Positions 8,833 to 16,627 of a DNA stretch of 64,000 bases are shown here, piece by piece (within the stretch, counting starts at the first letter, position 1; every line of letters starts with the position of its first letter). A program made the position numbers and the translations under genes. The stretch is from positions 2,326,523 to 2,390,522 of the forward strand of contig NZ_KB911579.1 of the NCBI RefSeq assembly GCF_000383575.1, in the 5' to 3' direction. This stretch comes from Salinispora oceanensis (GTDB lineage Bacteria > Actinomycetota > Actinomycetes > Mycobacteriales > Micromonosporaceae). The notes below the pieces were generated by a model. That model was not told the origin of the DNA. It made no database searches and worked only from the letters and a program-made list of their open reading frames with translations.

Positions 8833-9540
8833 TCAGGCGATGATGGTGTCCAGGGCGATCTCCACCATCTGGCTGAACGTCTGCTCCCGCTCCTGTGAGG
8901 TGGTCTTCTCCCCGGTGCGGATGTGATCGCTGACCGTCAGGATGGTCAGCGCGCGTGCCTTGAACCGGGCGGCGATGGTGTAGAGCGCGGCTGACTCCAT
9001 CTCGACCGCCAGCACGCCGTAGTCGGCGAGTGAGTCGTAGAGGTCCGGCCGGTCGGTATAGAAGGCGTCCGCCGCCAGAACCGGCCCGACCCGCATGGTC
9101 ACGCCGCGCCGCTCGGCCATCTCCACCGAGGTACGCAGCAGCCCGAAGTCGGCGACTGGGGCGTAGTCGACCAGCCCGTCGAAACGTACGCGGTTCATGT
9201 TCGAGTCGGTGGAGGAACCGATAGCGGCCACCACGTCGCGGAGCTGAAGGTCCGCGGTCAGGGCGCCGCAGGAGCCAACCCGGATCAGTGACCGGACACC
9301 GTATTCGTTGATCAGCTCATGCGCGTAGATCGAGGCGGACGGCATGCCCATGCCGGAACCCTGGATCGACACGTCGACCCCGTTCCAGCGGCCGGTGAAG
9401 CCGAACATCCCGCGGACGGTCGAGTAGCACTCCGCGCCCTCAAGGTAGGTCTCCGCGATCCACTTGGCCCGCAGCGGGTCACCTGGCATCAGGACCCGCT
9501 CAGCGATCTCTCCCGGCTTCGCGCCGATGTGCGTACTCAT
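8833..9540 (-). CDS. deoD: Purine-nucleoside phosphorylase, DeoD type
   Basis: 235 residues, full length for the hexameric bacterial DeoD family. Motifs: [13 protein letters not shown] (phosphate site), [32 protein letters not shown], and VEMESAALY (ribose/base site). It phosphorolyses purine nucleosides to free base and ribose-1-phosphate in salvage. A small hairpin GGCAG/CTGCC (9541-9545/9551-9555) abuts the ATG on the 5' side and there is no clear ribosome site, so initiation may be leader-dependent. Divergent from tRNA-Ser. Confidence 0.95.
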   Translation of the reverse strand: MSTHIGAKPGEIAERVLMPGDPLRAKWIAETYLEGAECYSTVRGMFGFTGRWNGVDVSIQGSGMGMPSASIYAHELINEYGVRSLIRVGSCGALTADLQLRDVVAAIGSSTDSNMNRVRFDGLVDYAPVADFGLLRTSVEMAERRGVTMRVGPVLAADAFYTDRPDLYDSLADYGVLAVEMESAALYTIAARFKARALTILTVSDHIRTGEKTTSQEREQTFSQMVEIALDTIIA

Positions 9541-9579
9541 GGCAGGGATTCTGCCAGCCCACCCCCGGCGCCGTACCGA

Positions 9580-9608
9580 TTGGGCCTTCCGTCGGGCGGT
9601 CCTGTAGC
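9580..9608 (+). promoter_or_regulatory. Candidate promoter of tRNA-Ser(CGA)
   Basis: TTGGGC (9580-9585) and TGTAGC (9603-9608) with a 17-nt spacer end 9 nt before the tRNA 5' end. Position and spacing fit a housekeeping-sigma promoter. Confidence 0.4.
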
Positions 9609-9617
9609 CTACTCGGC

Positions 9618-9707
9618 GGTGGTGTGTCCGAGTGGCCTAAGGAGCACGCCTCGAAAGCGTGTGAGGGTTTACGCCCTCCGCGGGTTCAAATCCCGCCACC
9701 ACCGCCA
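9618..9707 (+). tRNA. tRNA-Ser(CGA)
   Basis: Acceptor arms GGTGGTG (9618-9624) and CACCACC (9697-9703) pair fully, followed by discriminator G and an encoded CCA (9705-9707). The anticodon loop CTCGAAA gives anticodon CGA (reads TCG). The long variable arm and a GCGGG/CCCGC T-stem with TTCAAAT loop confirm a class II serine tRNA. Confidence 0.97.
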
Positions 9708-9715
9708 CTGAACAG

Positions 9716-9759
9716 GCGAAACGCCCGGTCGGTCCGGAAGGACCAGCCGGGCGTTTCGC
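9716..9759 (+). terminator. tRNA-Ser terminator hairpin
   Basis: 13-bp perfect stem (9716-9728/9747-9759) with a smaller inner GGTCC/GGACC hairpin, followed by TATTTC, nine bases after the tRNA. It could also stop the convergent methyltransferase transcript. Confidence 0.8.
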
Positions 9760-9794
9760 TATTTCGAGATCGCTCGGCTCGGTTGTGGTCTCAG

Positions 9795-10811
9795 TCAGGG
9801 CCGGCGGGCCACCACCGCGCCGTTAGCGCCGGGCGCGTCGAAGGCCACGACCCGGGCGTCCACGAAGCCGGCGTCGCCGAGCCAGGTGACGTACTCGGCG
9901 CCGGAGTAGTTCTTGCCGCCCTCGGTTTCGACGAGCATGTTCATCCCCATCAGGGCGGCCTCCGGTGGGCCGGTGCGTTCGTCGTTGAGGAGCAGCTCGG
10001 AGATGATGATCGCGCCATCGGAGGGGAGCGCGGCGTGGCACCGGGCCAGCAGTGCCCGGTTGGTCGCTTCGTCCCAGTCGTGCAGGATCATGCTGAGCAG
10101 GATTACGTCGTGCCCGTCCGGCAGGGACGGGTCGGCGAGGAAGTCGCCGGGGACCGCGCCGATTCGACCGGTCAGGCCCGCTTCGGCGATCCGCTCCTCG
10201 GCCCGGGCGCAGACGTGCGGTAGGTCCAGGATCGTCGCCTGGAGCTGTGGCAGTCGCTGGCAGAGCTCGATCGGGAAGGCGCCGGCGCCGCCGCCGACGT
10301 CGAGCAGCCGGCGGTGGGTGCCGAAGTCGTACGCGTCGGCCAGCGCCCGGGCGGTGAAGCGGGAGGTGGAGAACATGGCGTCCCAGAACTCCGCCACCAT
10401 TTTCGGGTCGGTGGTGTCGAACATGGACTCCTGCTGCTGCGGGTCCCAGGTCAGTGGGTGGTTGCCGCGCAGTGCCTCGCCGATCCGGTGCCAGGGCAGG
10501 TAGGTGCGCAGGTCGGAGTAGCGGATCTGGGCGCCGAAGTAGTACGGCTGCCCCTCGACCAGGAACTGCTCGGCCAGCTCGGAGTTGCGGTAGCCGGCAC
10601 CGGCTTTCTCCAGTAGCCCCAGGGAGGCGCTTGCGGCAAGTAACAGGTCGGCTGGGCGTTCGTCCATCCCGAACTCGGCGGCGGCTTCGGTGACGGTGAT
10701 GGTCCGTCCGCCGGCCAGGCGGGTGAACAGTCCGAACTCGACACCAATGGCGAGGGTCTTGAAGCCCCAGACGCCGGCTACGAGTTGCATCAGCGGAGTA
10801 GGAGTGATCAT
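9795..10811 (-). CDS. SAM-dependent O-methyltransferase (acetylserotonin/hydroxyneurosporene type)
   Basis: 338 residues. An N-terminal winged-helix dimerisation domain is followed by the SAM-binding glycine motif LLDVGGGAG (near 170) and the catalytic region LHDWDE, where H244-D245 is the general-base dyad of the Methyltransf_2 family. These enzymes methylate hydroxyl groups of phenolic or polyketide small molecules. No biosynthetic genes lie beside it, so the substrate is unknown. It sits tail-to-tail with tRNA-Ser(CGA). Family assignment is strong. Confidence 0.88.
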   Translation of the reverse strand: MITPTPLMQLVAGVWGFKTLAIGVEFGLFTRLAGGRTITVTEAAAEFGMDERPADLLLAASASLGLLEKAGAGYRNSELAEQFLVEGQPYYFGAQIRYSDLRTYLPWHRIGEALRGNHPLTWDPQQQESMFDTTDPKMVAEFWDAMFSTSRFTARALADAYDFGTHRRLLDVGGGAGAFPIELCQRLPQLQATILDLPHVCARAEERIAEAGLTGRIGAVPGDFLADPSLPDGHDVILLSMILHDWDEATNRALLARCHAALPSDGAIIISELLLNDERTGPPEAALMGMNMLVETEGGKNYSGAEYVTWLGDAGFVDARVVAFDAPGANGAVVARRP

Positions 10812-10822
10812 TAGTAGATAAG

Positions 10823-10835
10823 ACCACGAAGTGGT
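10823..10835. promoter_or_regulatory. Operator-like palindrome upstream of the methyltransferase gene
   Basis: ACCAC-GAA-GTGGT lies 12 bp upstream of the methyltransferase start in the divergent spacer to yccF. It could be a regulator site, but no regulator gene is adjacent. Confidence 0.3.
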
Positions 10836-10908
10836 TCATGGACCTGGGTCGGCGCCGGCGGCGGTGCGCGAGGCTGGCGAGGTGGCGGACGTGCGTCACG
10901 CTAGGAGC

Positions 10909-11289
10909 ATGATTCGATTCGTCCTGAACGTGCTGTGGCTCATCTTCGGCGGCGGAATCGTGCTGGCCTTCGGCTACTTCGTCGCCGCGTTAATCTGTTT
11001 CGTCCTCGTCATCACTATCCCGTTCGGGGTCGCCTCGCTGCGGCTGGCTTCATACTCGCTGTGGCCCTTCGGTCGCACCTTGGTCACCAAGCCGGGGGCC
11101 AGCGTCGCCTCCGGGCTGGCGAACGTGCTCTGGGTGCTGTTGGCCGGCTGGTGGCTGGCGCTGTCGCACCTGGTCGCCGGGGTGTCCCTCTGCATCACGA
11201 TCATCGGCATTCCGTTCGGCATCGCCAACTTCAAACTCGTACCGGCGGCATTCTGGCCACTCGGCCAGGAAGTCATCGAGGTCCGCTGA
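10909..11289 (+). CDS. YccF domain inner-membrane protein
   Basis: 126 residues from ATG 10909; a longer start at 10831 exists but adds non-conserved sequence. Two repeats of the YccF domain (PF03733) are seen, each a hydrophobic helix followed by an IPFG motif (TIPFGVASLRL and IGIPFGIANFKL) and then a WPFG or WPLG turn. Membrane protein of unknown function, length as in the family. Its 3' end overlaps the convergent hypothetical gene by 17 bp. Confidence 0.85.
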   Translation: MIRFVLNVLWLIFGGGIVLAFGYFVAALICFVLVITIPFGVASLRLASYSLWPFGRTLVTKPGASVASGLANVLWVLLAGWWLALSHLVAGVSLCITIIGIPFGIANFKLVPAAFWPLGQEVIEVR

Positions 11290-11884
11290 ACCGAAACCCG
11301 CCTGGCTCGGGGCGCTGGCTGGCCTCGGCTTCGCGCCGCTCCCACTCCTCGACCAGCTCGTCCCAGTAGTCGGCTCCCAGCCCCCGACGCCCGTGCGCCA
11401 GCCAGCCGGCGGTGTTCCGCTCCAGGTGCAGGCCGAGCTCGGCGAAGAGGTCAACCCACGGGCCCGGCTCCACCCCCACCTCGACCAGGGCGGCGTTGAT
11501 TGGCCACTGCCCACGCGGCCCATCGAAGACCGAGTCGAAGCGCGGCCCCCAGGACCGCTGACCGCCGAGCCACACCGCCGCCGCCTGGTGGCCGACGCCA
11601 CCGGTGAACTCCGCCTCGACATACGCCACCGGGCCGCGCCGCGACCAGTCGGCCAGGACTCCGGTCAGCGCGGTGGAGAGAACCAGCGTGAACGGGCGCT
11701 CCGGGGCGGGCTCCTCAACGGCGTAGTCCGGCGGCGCCCCGGTCAGCTCTTCGACCAGTTGCGAGGTCACCGGCAGTAAGGCGAAATCCTGGCGTAGGTT
11801 GCCGAGGACCGCGTGATCCAGCCCGCGGGTCTCCTCGTGCAGCAACCCGACGTCCGCGATGATCGCGCTGAGCTGGTAACTCAT
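11273..11884 (-). CDS. Conserved-looking hypothetical protein
   Basis: 203 residues from ATG 11884. No signal peptide or membrane helix. Sequence is mixed alpha/beta in character, with a Trp-rich C-terminal half and a charged end (LVEEWERREAEA). I recognise no family. Codon use and the absence of a competing gene support it. It could be co-transcribed downstream of the VOC gene at 11979 (94-bp gap). Confidence 0.6.
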   Translation of the reverse strand: MSYQLSAIIADVGLLHEETRGLDHAVLGNLRQDFALLPVTSQLVEELTGAPPDYAVEEPAPERPFTLVLSTALTGVLADWSRRGPVAYVEAEFTGGVGHQAAAVWLGGQRSWGPRFDSVFDGPRGQWPINAALVEVGVEPGPWVDLFAELGLHLERNTAGWLAHGRRGLGADYWDELVEEWERREAEASQRPEPGGFRFSGPR

Positions 11885-11978
11885 GTGTCCACAGGCTGTG
11901 GATGAAACATGTGTACGAAGGGCCTCGCCAGCCTCGCCAGCCTCGCCGCCGTTGGTTGCCCGCTCCGCTGCACGCGCA

Positions 11979-12398
11979 TCAGTATCCCTGCTCGGGCGGG
12001 ATGGCGACGAGTTCCACCTCGAAGCCGTCGATGTCCTCGAGATAGGCGGCGTAGTGGTTGGGGCCCCCGGCGTAGGGGTGGCGGTCGGAGAGCAGGAGGC
12101 GCCAACCGTACTGGGTGGCCTCCTCGCAGAGCGTGTCGACGAGTTGGGTGCTTTCGACGTGAAAGGCAAGGTGATTGAGGCCGGGCCGGCGACGGTCATG
12201 GTCGTCCGCGGTGAGGTCCGGGGATTCTTCCAGCACGAGGTAGGTCGGGCCCATCCGCCAGCTGCGTCCCGCTGGCCAAGACTGGAACTGCGTATAGCCG
12301 AGACGCTGCAGCAACCATCCCCAACTGTGGATGGCCCGGGCGAGGTGGGGTACCCAGATTTCGATGTGGTGCGGTGTTCCAGTGGTCGCGCCCGGCAT
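11979..12398 (-). CDS. VOC (glyoxalase/bleomycin-resistance) family protein
   Basis: 139 residues, one full VOC domain with paired beta-alpha-beta-beta-beta motifs. Candidate metal ligands are H10/H11 and E13 at the start (HHIEIWV), H76 in LNHLAFHV, and E128 in GFEVELV. It may be a small-molecule lyase, dioxygenase-like or resistance protein; substrate unknown. It lies 44 bp downstream of the MFS exporter gene on the same strand, so the pair may form a detoxification operon (inference). Confidence 0.82.
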   Translation of the reverse strand: MPGATTGTPHHIEIWVPHLARAIHSWGWLLQRLGYTQFQSWPAGRSWRMGPTYLVLEESPDLTADDHDRRRPGLNHLAFHVESTQLVDTLCEEATQYGWRLLLSDRHPYAGGPNHYAAYLEDIDGFEVELVAIPPEQGY

Positions 12399-12442
12399 CT
12401 ACGCTCCCTCGCCGTGGCCGCCATCAACGGCGGGCTTGTGGG

Positions 12443-13651
12443 TCAGGGCCGGGACACGATCCACCAGGCGGTGGTCGCCAGGACCGCGACCAGGCCGCTG
12501 AAGATGAAGGGTGCTTCGATCCCGATTGTTGCGGTGAGGACACCGCCGAGCAGCGCGCCCACGGCGGCGGCGCTGAAGCTCAGGGTGCGACCGGCCGCAA
12601 CCGTACGGCCGAGTAGTTCCCGTGGCACCAGCCGTTGCCGTAGCGACACGACCGTGACGTTGAGCACCGCGAACGATCCGCTCGTGACCACGATGACGAG
12701 GATTGCGGCCCACAACTGGGTGGTCACAGCGAGTGTCGCCGGGATGCCGGCGGTGATCGCCAGTGAGCAGGTGAGAATCATGCGGTGCCGGCGGCCCGCG
12801 ACGAGTCGGTCAACGAGAAACGAGCCGAGCAGGCCACCGAGGGCGCCAGCGGCGAGCAGGATGCCGAAGCCGGTCGCGCCGATGCCGAGGGGGCCCTCCG
12901 CGTACAGCACCAGGATCGCGAACCAGGCGCTGTCGGCGGCGGCGACCGCGGCGGTGACCAACGCGAGTGTGCGCAGCACCCGCTGGCCGGCCAGCCAGCG
13001 CAGACCCGCCATCACCCCCGGGCTGGCCTGCTTCGGCGCGTCCTGCGGTGGCCGGGCGGCGATGCTGATCGGCAGAGTCAGCAGGAGCATGACGGCCAGG
13101 GCGAGGGACGCCCCGTTCGCCGCGAACGGCAGCGCGGCGCCGGCCACGAAGAGCGCGGCACCGACCGGTGGGCCGACGAACTCGTTGCCGACGATCTCGC
13201 CGGCGACCAGTCTTCCGTTGGCGCGCTCGAGTAGCCGTTCGGGTACCAGGCCGGGAAGTGCCGTCTGCGCGGCCGTGTCGCGTACCGTCTCCCCGACCCC
13301 GAGCAGGAAGCTGGCCAGCAGGACCAGCGGCAGCGACGCCCAGCCCATCGCCACGGCCACCACCAGGACGCCCAGGACGACCACCCGGGCGGTGTCGGCT
13401 TGGGCGAGCAGCGCGCGAGGGCGGCGGCGGTCGGCCAGCGACCCGGCGAGGAGGCCGGTCACCAACCACGGCAGGGACTGGGCCGCGGCTACCGCGGCCA
13501 CCGCGATCGGGTTGGCGGTCAGCGACGCGGCGAGAAGGGGGAAAGCTGCCAGTCGGATGCCGTCCCCGACGTTGGCGAGGGTCGAGGCGCTCCAGAACGT
13601 CCAGAAGGGCCGGCCCAACGGAACGGAATTGGTCACCATGACGGGCATCAT
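12443..13651 (-). CDS. MFS transporter (MFS_3, EntS-like)
   Basis: 402 residues with 12 hydrophobic helices. The loop 2-3 motif is GSLADRRRPRALL, and the N-terminus WTFWSASTLANVGDGI is typical of the MFS_3 group that includes enterobactin exporters. Likely exports a small molecule or drug by proton antiport; substrate unknown. The start ATGATG overlaps the stop of a 37-codon upstream ORF, indicating possible translational coupling. Downstream is the VOC gene. Confidence 0.88.
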   Translation of the reverse strand: MMPVMVTNSVPLGRPFWTFWSASTLANVGDGIRLAAFPLLAASLTANPIAVAAVAAAQSLPWLVTGLLAGSLADRRRPRALLAQADTARVVVLGVLVVAVAMGWASLPLVLLASFLLGVGETVRDTAAQTALPGLVPERLLERANGRLVAGEIVGNEFVGPPVGAALFVAGAALPFAANGASLALAVMLLLTLPISIAARPPQDAPKQASPGVMAGLRWLAGQRVLRTLALVTAAVAAADSAWFAILVLYAEGPLGIGATGFGILLAAGALGGLLGSFLVDRLVAGRRHRMILTCSLAITAGIPATLAVTTQLWAAILVIVVTSGSFAVLNVTVVSLRQRLVPRELLGRTVAAGRTLSFSAAAVGALLGGVLTATIGIEAPFIFSGLVAVLATTAWWIVSRP

Positions 13652-13761
13652 TGCACTACTAGCGCCCCCGGTGGGGGCGCTGGATCGGCTCCGCAGCCCT
13701 CATCCCGGCGGACCAGCTCCCGGACCAGCTCCGCGGTGATCTCATGATCGACGTTGGTCAT
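13648..13761 (-). CDS. Short ORF (37 aa) coupled to the MFS gene, possible kinase-gene remnant
   Basis: Starts at ATG 13761 and stops in TGA at 13650-13648, inside the ATGATG that starts the MFS gene. The first ~20 residues (MTNVDHEITAELVRELVRR) resemble the N-terminus of aminoglycoside-phosphotransferase-family proteins, but the catalytic part is absent. It contains a strong hairpin AGCGCCCCC/GGGGGCGCT (13661-13669/13673-13681). It may be a leader ORF controlling MFS translation or a deletion remnant. Existence as a protein is uncertain. Confidence 0.35.
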   Translation of the reverse strand: MTNVDHEITAELVRELVRRDEGCGADPAPPPGALVVQ

Positions 13762-13780
13762 GCGGAGCAACGTATCCGCC

Positions 13781-13804
13781 GCCGGGCCCCCGAGGGGGCC
13801 CGGC
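13781..13804 (-). terminator. Hairpin after the beta-helix gene
   Basis: 11-bp perfect G/C stem (13781-13791/13794-13804) with a 2-nt centre, 12 bp past the beta-helix stop codon on the minus strand and just upstream of the short ORF. Confidence 0.7.
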
Positions 13805-13816
13805 AGTACTCGCCTA

Positions 13817-15202
13817 CTAACCGGCGCAGCCGGGAACCTCGACGCAGTTGTTCGGTCGATTCTTGACCACGACGGTGCCGGTGGCGGTGTTCAGGTTCAC
13901 CGTGCCGCCCACCTCGTTGTAGATGCCGCCACCGTCGGCGCCGGCGATATTTTTGGTGACCTTGGTGGTGAAGAGGGTCACGGTTCCGATGTTCTCGTTG
14001 TAGATGCCACCGCCCAGGCTGCCGGCCTGGTTGCCGAAGACCTTCGTGTTTCGTAGCACCAGATCGGAGGTGTTGTAGATGCCGCCGCCCTCGATGCTGG
14101 CATTGTTGTTTTTGATAACACTGTCGTCAACGACGACGGACGCGTTGTAGTCCACCCCAAGGCCGCCGGCGACTGCGTTCAAAGTTACGTTGTCGGCGAT
14201 GGTTACCGAGCTGATCGATACTTCTGTGCTCAGGCCCGCGAGAATGCCGCCGACCACCTGGGTGGCGCTATTGTTCGTAACGCTACTGTCCGTGACTGTG
14301 GCGGTGCCGCTTTCGACAAAAAGACCCCCGCTGGATTCCCGGGCGTTATTTTTGGAGATGCTGCTGTGTTCGATCCGAACTGCTCCCGTACTGGTGACTC
14401 CGGCTCCCATGAATCCGGTGTTGGCGTGGATGCCGGAGTTGCTGATATTGAGTAGGCCGGAATTCAAGATGCCTCCCCCAGTGGAGCCGGCGGTATTGCG
14501 GCTGACCTTGGAGGACCGGAGGTGGGTGGTGCCGTTGTTGGCGATGCCGCCACCCGCGTCGCTGGCGATGTTGCGGGTGATGGTGCTGTGTTCAGTGGTC
14601 AACGCCCCACCCGCGTCCACCAGGATGCCAGCGCCATCAGCGCCAGCGCCGGTGGTCTGGCCGCCGGTGATCGTCAGCTGGTTGAGGGTGAGGTCACCGC
14701 CGGTGCCGACGTTGAGGATGCGGAACTGGTCAACCGCAGCGGCGCGTTCGATGGTGGTGCTCTTACTCCCGTTGAGGGTGATCGGGCTGGTGATGGTGGG
14801 GAGGCCGGCGCCGTCGATGTTCGCGGTCAGCAGGTAGGTGCAGTTTCGGGCGAGGTCGAGCGCACCCCCACCGCGAGCGTTGGCCAAGGTGATCGCAGCG
14901 ATCAGGGCGTCCGCGTTGCAGGGGACCGGTACGCCCGGTGACCTCCCGCTTTTCTTTGCCGGGTCGTCCCTGCTCTGGTCGTTGGGTTTGCCGCCGTCGA
15001 GTTGGCCGCGGTGCTCGTCGGTGGCGGGCCGGTCGGCGGCGGCGGGGCGGGTGCGTCCCACCGCATCGGCGGCTGGGATGGCGGTGACGCCGACGGTGGT
15101 GAGGGCCAGGCCCGTCACTCCGGCAGCCCACCACCGGGACCGCCCCCGGCGTCCACCAGATGGAGCCGGGTCAGGCTGGTGGGTGTGCTCCTGATGGCTC
15201 AT
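13817..15202 (-). CDS. Secreted right-handed beta-helix repeat protein
   Basis: 461 residues from ATG 15202 (ATG 15229 in frame is possible). A positively charged N-terminus with RRGRSRWW and a hydrophobic stretch (about 24-45) looks like a Sec or Tat signal. After a Pro/Asp-rich linker, the protein is built of ~22-residue coils with recurrent GGGIYN/GGGI turns and Asn/Thr/Ser ladders, the pattern of POMP/pectate-lyase-like parallel beta-helices. No C-terminal anchor is seen; it ends in NNCVEVPGC. Codons are more A/T-rich (AAC/ATT ladders) than in neighbours. Probably a surface or exported glycan-interacting protein; no catalytic residues identified. Confidence 0.82.
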   Translation of the reverse strand: MSHQEHTHQPDPAPSGGRRGRSRWWAAGVTGLALTTVGVTAIPAADAVGRTRPAAADRPATDEHRGQLDGGKPNDQSRDDPAKKSGRSPGVPVPCNADALIAAITLANARGGGALDLARNCTYLLTANIDGAGLPTITSPITLNGSKSTTIERAAAVDQFRILNVGTGGDLTLNQLTITGGQTTGAGADGAGILVDAGGALTTEHSTITRNIASDAGGGIANNGTTHLRSSKVSRNTAGSTGGGILNSGLLNISNSGIHANTGFMGAGVTSTGAVRIEHSSISKNNARESSGGLFVESGTATVTDSSVTNNSATQVVGGILAGLSTEVSISSVTIADNVTLNAVAGGLGVDYNASVVVDDSVIKNNNASIEGGGIYNTSDLVLRNTKVFGNQAGSLGGGIYNENIGTVTLFTTKVTKNIAGADGGGIYNEVGGTVNLNTATGTVVVKNRPNNCVEVPGCAG

Positions 15203-15433
15203 CGCAGTCTCGGTGTCCTTCCCCGTCATGGACGAGAAGCCACCAAACCCGGGGCTGGCCGGGTGACGCTCCTCGGCTACCAGGCCGGCGGTAGCAGCCA
15301 CCTCTGAGTTAAACCCGGTGTAGACCCCATAAGGACATGAATACGAAAAATATGCCAAAACCGCCCAAAGGTGTCATGTGGGGTAGCGCACCGCTGCGCG
15401 TCCCAGCGGGGCGGGTTGCGTCGGCTGGGGGCG

Positions 15434-16144
15434 CTACCGCCCCGGGGCTGGCAGTGCCCGGATCGCGAGGAACCCGATCGGCTCCCGCAGCAGACGCTCG
15501 TAGCGTTCTCGATCGACCAACGCCCCTTCGGCGGCCGGTCGTGGCTCCAGCAGCCGCTCAATCAGAAAGCCCGCCTCGTGTAGCTCTTCGCAGGTTCGCT
15601 CCAGCGGGGCCAGCCAATAGCGCACCTGCCAGCCCCTGCTCCAGGTCTCTTCGACAACGCGCACGTCGAAGTAGCTGCCACCGTGCCGAAGCCAGTCACC
15701 GGTGGGGTGGAGCCGGGACAGCACGAGCGCGCCGTCCGGCCGCAACACCCGCCGCAACTCCCGTAGCGTCGAGGTCCGGTCATCGACATACTCCAGCCCG
15801 AGCGCGAACAGGACCAGGTCCACCGAGGCGTCCGGCAGCCAGTGCAGCCGGTCGGCAAGATCGTGTACGTGGAAGACGCCGGTGGGGACGCGCTCTCGAC
15901 ACAGCTGGACCATGCGCGGACTCTGGTCCAGCCCGATCACCCGAGCACCCCGGGCGACCAGCTCTTCGGCGTAGAGCCCGGGACCGCAGGCCACATCCAG
16001 CACCGTGCGCCCAGCGACCGCACCGAGCAGCCGTAGGCATGTCGGACGGTCGTAGTGAGCGTTGTAGAGGCCCTCGCGTGCGTGCTCCAAGAACTCGTCG
16101 GCGAACGCGTCGTACTGCGGTCCCGGCCCCACGGCGTCGGTCAT
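15434..16144 (-). CDS. Class I SAM-dependent methyltransferase
   Basis: 236 residues, methyltransf_11/25-type. Motif I VLDVACGPGLYAEEL (near 47-61), motif II VIGLDQSPRMV, and post-motif SVDLVLFALGLEYV are present. No extra domains. Substrate unknown. It stands alone 43 bp upstream of the DoxX gene in genome order, with the same orientation, so it may be the last gene of a sigma factor - DoxX - methyltransferase run (16628 - 16188 - 15434). Confidence 0.88.
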   Translation of the reverse strand: MTDAVGPGPQYDAFADEFLEHAREGLYNAHYDRPTCLRLLGAVAGRTVLDVACGPGLYAEELVARGARVIGLDQSPRMVQLCRERVPTGVFHVHDLADRLHWLPDASVDLVLFALGLEYVDDRTSTLRELRRVLRPDGALVLSRLHPTGDWLRHGGSYFDVRVVEETWSRGWQVRYWLAPLERTCEELHEAGFLIERLLEPRPAAEGALVDRERYERLLREPIGFLAIRALPAPGR

Positions 16145-16187
16145 GTCGTCGGTTCTACGCGCAGCAGCGCGGGCTAGCTATGGGCTT

Positions 16188-16538
16188 TCACCGGTCATAG
16201 GCGAGGTTGATGGTGAGCGCGGCGAGAGAGAGCACGAAGAAGAGTGCCCAGGCGCCGAGCCGAAAGTTGCCGGCCCGCACGTGTACGCCCAGCGCACCGA
16301 GGAAGTACAGGACCAGACCGGCCGCCGCGAAGGTGCCCAGGACTGGCACGACGATCCCGGCCAGCAGGCCGAGCGCACCGGCGCCGAGGAGCACCCCCAG
16401 GGGCCGTACCCACGACCGGGGAACCCGGTTGCGGTCCGCCTCCGTCTTCGGATATTCGTGCCCGACCAGGTTGGCGACGGCGGCCGAACCGGTGAGGGCC
16501 GAGGCGAGCAGGGTCACGACAAGATACGTTGCGAACAT
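16188..16538 (-). CDS. DoxX-like small membrane protein, probable ECF41 target
   Basis: 116 residues with four hydrophobic helices and the DoxX-type pattern (first helix TLLASALTGSAAVANLVGH, a Gly/Leu-rich second helix with LLGAGALGLLAG). DoxX-family proteins are integral membrane proteins linked to redox stress in some bacteria. The gene lies downstream of the ECF41 sigma gene and has its own upstream match to the ECF41 promoter consensus (16582-16608), so it is probably the sigma factor's direct target. Confidence 0.8.
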   Translation of the reverse strand: MFATYLVVTLLASALTGSAAVANLVGHEYPKTEADRNRVPRSWVRPLGVLLGAGALGLLAGIVVPVLGTFAAAGLVLYFLGALGVHVRAGNFRLGAWALFFVLSLAALTINLAYDR

Positions 16539-16581
16539 TTTGCCTCCGTGCGCGGGACAGGGTGTTGGTCAGTCGTTCACG

Positions 16582-16608
16582 GACGAGGTGGTGACCCGAG
16601 TTGTGACG
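16582..16608 (-). promoter_or_regulatory. ECF41-type promoter upstream of the DoxX gene
   Basis: On the minus strand CGTCACA (16608-16602), a 16-nt spacer, then CGTC (16585-16582) closely fit the published ECF41 consensus TGTCACA-N16-CGTC (6/7 and 4/4). The site is 44 bp upstream of the DoxX start codon and directly downstream of the ECF41 gene. Confidence 0.7.
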
Positions 16609-16627
16609 CGGCCGCGGGTGAGCTGGG

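Noticed and set aside
11883..13739. 618-codon plus-strand open frame
   Set aside because: Antisense to the VOC and MFS genes, both with strong family motifs; composition is typical of high-GC shadow frames.
14000..14800. Repeat structure in the beta-helix gene considered as CRISPR-like
   Set aside because: Repeats are protein-level coils with variable DNA; no constant direct repeat or unique spacers of fixed length, and no cas genes.
14190..14837. 215-codon plus-strand frame over the beta-helix gene
   Set aside because: Lacks ribosome site and family features, while the minus strand has a regular beta-helix repeat pattern.
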